Positions 61,809 to 64,000 of a stretch of 64,000 bases of DNA are shown here, in pieces; the first letter of the stretch is position 1; each line of letters begins with the position of its first letter. Under the pieces are notes generated by a model. The model did not search any database, was not told where the DNA came from, and was given only the letters and a program-made list of their open reading frames with translations. Both the position numbers and the translations under genes were made by a program. This DNA comes from Metapseudomonas otitidis (GTDB taxonomy: Bacteria; Pseudomonadota; Gammaproteobacteria; Pseudomonadales; Pseudomonadaceae), in the NCBI RefSeq assembly GCF_900111835.1, contig NZ_FOJP01000008.1, positions 1 through 64,000 on the forward strand, read 5' to 3'.

Positions 61809-62603
61809 ATGCCAAACCTGCATTCATTCGCCCAGAGCGCCACCCTGGCACGCCGCGTCGGCGTGGTGGTCGGTTCGGTGCTCTGGACGCTGTATTTCTG
61901 CTGCCTTGTCCTGTGGCTGGCGCTCTGGCGGCGCCTGGACCGCCAGCGTGTGGACGGTTTCACGCGGGCCTGGTCACGCGGGCTGCTGCGCCTGGTGCGG
62001 GTTCGCCTGTCGGTCCATGGGCAGTGGCCGGATTTCAATGATGGCCGGCGCTACCTGATCCTCTGCAATCACTCCAGCCACTACGACATCCCGGCCTCTT
62101 TCGTGGCGCTGCCGGGCTCCATCCGCATGCTGGCCAAGCAGGAACTCTCCCGCGTGCCTTTCCTGGGCGCGGCGATGAAGGCGGCGGAATTCCCGTTCAT
62201 TGACCGGCACAACCGGCGACAGGCGCTGGAGGACCTGGCCAAGGCGCGCGCCATGATGGAAAGCGGCATTGTGCTGTGGGCCGCGCCGGAGGGAACGCGT
62301 TCCCCGGATGGCCGGTTGCAGCCATTCAAGAAGGGCTGCTTCCACCTGGCCCTGGATACCGATGCGGTGATCGTGCCGGTGGCCATTCGTGGCATTCATC
62401 GGGTGCTGCCTGCGCGCTCCTGGCGTTTCAACCTGGGGCTGCCGGTTTCCGTGCATGTGGGGGAGCCGATCGATGCCAGCCAGTACGACGTGGCACGTCT
62501 CGGGATGCTCATGGAACTGACCCGTGAGCGCATGGAGGCCTTGTTGGAGCCTGGGGTGGCGCAGCCGGAAGCGGTGAGGCAGGTGCTGCTGGAGCCGGCC
62601 TGA
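61809..62603 (+). CDS. plsC: 1-acyl-sn-glycerol-3-phosphate acyltransferase (PlsC family)
   Basis: The 264-residue protein has an N-terminal membrane helix (VVGSVLWTLYFCCLVLWLAL). Four acyltransferase blocks follow: LCNHSSHYDIP (HX4D), FPFIDRHNRRQ, WAAPEGTRSPDGRL and VPVAIRGIH. It makes phosphatidate from lysophosphatidate in phospholipid synthesis, or is a second isoform of that enzyme. It is divergent from sseA and followed by a strong terminator. Confidence 0.9.
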   Translation: MPNLHSFAQSATLARRVGVVVGSVLWTLYFCCLVLWLALWRRLDRQRVDGFTRAWSRGLLRLVRVRLSVHGQWPDFNDGRRYLILCNHSSHYDIPASFVALPGSIRMLAKQELSRVPFLGAAMKAAEFPFIDRHNRRQALEDLAKARAMMESGIVLWAAPEGTRSPDGRLQPFKKGCFHLALDTDAVIVPVAIRGIHRVLPARSWRFNLGLPVSVHVGEPIDASQYDVARLGMLMELTRERMEALLEPGVAQPEAVRQVLLEPA

Positions 62604-62680
62604 AGCTGTTCGCAGCGGCGAAGGGAGAGGGCGGTTAACGAGCTGCCCAGTCTGAGAGGGCTCAGTGCTGTGAACGAGGC

Positions 62681-62716
62681 ATGAAAAAAGGGACGCCATT
62701 GGCGTCCCTTTTTCAT
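62681..62716. terminator. Bidirectional rho-independent terminator between plsC and rne
   Basis: ATGAAAAAAGGGACGCC pairs with GGCGTCCCTTTTTCAT around the loop ATT, with A-runs on one side and T-runs on the other. It can serve both convergent genes. Confidence 0.95.
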
Positions 62717-62730
62717 GGAGCAAGCAGGCC

Positions 62731-64000
62731 TCAGACGGTCGGCTTGTCCTTCTCTTCCTCGCTGGCCTGCTGTTCTGCAGCAGGTTGCTCGGCTTCGACG
62801 GTTGCGGCTTCTTCTGCCTGGGCCTCGGCCTGGACGGCTTCAGCTTCGGCGGCCGGTGCGGCCTCTTCGGTCGGCTGAGCTTGTGCCTCGGCAGGGGCTT
62901 CGGCCACGACCGGCTCCTCGACCACCGCAGGTGCAGCCTCGGCTTCGACCGGGGCGGCGGCAGCGGCTTCACGAGCCAGGCGCTCGGCCTCCTGCTGGCG
63001 ACGACGAACCTCGCGAGGATCGTTGGGCGCGCGGCCGGTGCTGCTCACGCTGGCAGCGGGGGCAGCTTCGACGCTCGGAGCGGGCTCGGCTACGACCTCT
63101 GCCACGGGTTCCGGCTGAGACTCGGCGGCTTCGGCCTGGGGCTCGACGGCAGCTTCGGCGACTTCAGCCGGCTGGGCCTGAGGCTCGCTGGCCACTTCGG
63201 CGCTTTCGCTCTGCTCGGTCACGGCAGTGGCCGGTTCGTTCGCTTGCGGCGCGTCTTGCGGCTGGATCAGCTCCAGGCTGGCCTGCTGCTCGGTGGTTTC
63301 GCTGACGGCGTTCGCTTGCGGCTCGACCTCGGCTGCCTCTGCTGCCTGGCTGGCGGCTTCGACGGCGATTACGGAGCCGGCGGCGACCGCTGCAACCACG
63401 GCGGCTTCGGAGGGCTCGTTGGCCTGCTCGGCATCGCCTTCTGCTTCTTCATTACCGTCCAGCGACTCGTCGCCATTCACTTCACGCTGACGCTCGCGGC
63501 GGTTGCTGCGGCGGCGTTGGCCGCGGGAGCGACGACGGGGGCGTTCGCCGTCCGCGCCTTCCTGGCCGTCGTCCAGCAGCTCTTCGCTGTCGTTCAGCAG
63601 TTCTTCTTCGCTCGGGGCGGCGGCAGCCTGCTCGGGGCGCGGTTGGCGCTCTTCACGGGGCGGACGCTCACCACGCTCGCGGCGGTTCTCCTGGCCTTCA
63701 CGCGGCTCACGGGCTTCGCGGGGCTGGCGCTCCTCACGGGGCTGACGCTCTTCGCGGGGTTGGCGTTCCTCGCGGGCCTGGCGTTCTTCACGCGGTTGGC
63801 GCTCTTCGCGAGGCTGACGCTCCTCACGGGGCTGGCGCTCTTCGCGCGGGGCGCGCTCTGCACGAGGTTGGCGCTCTTCGCGTGGCTCACGGCCTTCGCG
63901 GGGCTGGCGCTCTTCACGCGGTTGACGGTCTTCGCGAGCCTGGCGTTCTTCACGCGGCTGGCGCTCTTCGCGAGGCTTGCGCTCGTCGTCACGACGACCT
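62731..64000 (-). CDS. rne: Ribonuclease E, C-terminal part (5' end outside the window)
   Basis: The 422 codons seen belong to the non-catalytic C-terminal half that scaffolds the RNA degradosome. From the right edge to about 63640 the protein is made of repeated six-residue units like ERQPRE. An acidic stretch (EELLNDSEELLDDGQEG), the arginine-rich RRRSRGQRRRSNRRERQ, and a long Ala/Glu/Pro-rich segment follow. The end has the Pseudomonas RNase E motif SSTGRAPNDPREVRRRQQEA and closes with EEEKDKPTV. The catalytic half and promoter lie right of the window. Confidence 0.93.
   Translation of the reverse strand, partial: GRRDDERKPREERQPREERQAREDRQPREERQPREGREPREERQPRAERAPREERQPREERQPREERQPREERQAREERQPREERQPREERQPREAREPREGQENRRERGERPPREERQPRPEQAAAAPSEEELLNDSEELLDDGQEGADGERPRRRSRGQRRRSNRRERQREVNGDESLDGNEEAEGDAEQANEPSEAAVVAAVAAGSVIAVEAASQAAEAAEVEPQANAVSETTEQQASLELIQPQDAPQANEPATAVTEQSESAEVASEPQAQPAEVAEAAVEPQAEAAESQPEPVAEVVAEPAPSVEAAPAASVSSTGRAPNDPREVRRRQQEAERLAREAAAAAPVEAEAAPAVVEEPVVAEAPAEAQAQPTEEAAPAAEAEAVQAEAQAEEAATVEAEQPAAEQQASEEEKDKPTV

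Noticed and set aside
63600..63990. The repeated DNA of the rne tail as a CRISPR array or satellite
   Set aside because: The repeats are 18-base units in phase with codons, with no spacers, and they encode a continuous reading frame of RNase E.
1..64000. tRNA or rRNA genes and tRNA-type attachment sites
   Set aside because: No cloverleaf-like stretch with a TTCGAATC-type arm or rRNA core was recognised by eye on either strand.

Overview
The window is high-GC chromosomal DNA of a Pseudomonas, most likely of the broad P. aeruginosa group. Supporting evidence: an oprH-phoP-phoQ operon, a minCDE-rluA block next to an htrB-type acyltransferase, a cobalamin cluster in the order cobO-cobB-bluB-cobD-cobC-cobQ-cobP-cobT-phosphatase-cobV behind a riboswitch-controlled btuB, and an RNase E with a Pseudomonas-type C-terminal tail. 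The order of the cob genes and of the acyl-CoA dehydrogenase/MarR/MFS/peroxidase/FadL block agrees with what I remember of P. aeruginosa. The species cannot be settled from this sequence alone.

Positions 1 to about 13635 are accessory DNA and form the right-hand part of a larger island. From the left it holds the transposition module of a Tn3-family transposon (partial tnpR, an RHH/PIN toxin-antitoxin pair between tnpR and tnpA, tnpA), a mercury-uptake module without merA (merR, merT, merP, a GDCCVxC protein) and that transposon's 38-bp terminal repeat at 5212-5249. Next come an MNT/HEPN toxin-antitoxin pair, a cupin gene, a chain of overlapping unknown genes that runs into a second resolvase, and a different 38-bp Tn3-type terminal repeat at 8602-8639. 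That second repeat lies directly against a truncated, frameshifted uracil-DNA-glycosylase-like gene. A cytochrome P460 gene, an AhpD-like gene and a divergent AraC regulator follow, then about 1.2 kb of debris (OmpA and transposase remnants).

The island ends inside the chromosomal ttcA gene. The native high-GC ttcA is cut at the codons of its PP-loop (from 13636), and the incoming DNA carries its own complete, AT-rich, divergent ttcA (12576-13469) just inside the junction. This looks like an element that disrupts an essential-like tRNA-thiolation gene and supplies a replacement copy. It is the most unusual feature of the window.

From 14350 onward the gene content is core: a DNA-glycosylase, two sirtuins, tandem NlpC/P60 lipoproteins, gmhA, apeB, rluA, minEDC, a lipid A acyltransferase, a patatin, a pirin, mlaA with a co-transcribed alpha/beta hydrolase, polyphosphate:AMP phosphotransferase, a thiolase, an EamA transporter, an HDOD protein and ung. 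Then come the Mg2+-responsive oprH-phoP-phoQ system with four in-phase PhoP half-sites upstream, the cobalamin riboswitch/btuB and ten overlapping cob genes (42484-51223). The last part has a secreted sphingomyelinase-type enzyme, lipid-related genes (acyl-CoA dehydrogenase, FadL, PlsC), a frameshifted sseA and the 3' part of rne, which encodes a highly repetitive arginine-rich scaffold. No tRNA, rRNA or CRISPR array was recognised.
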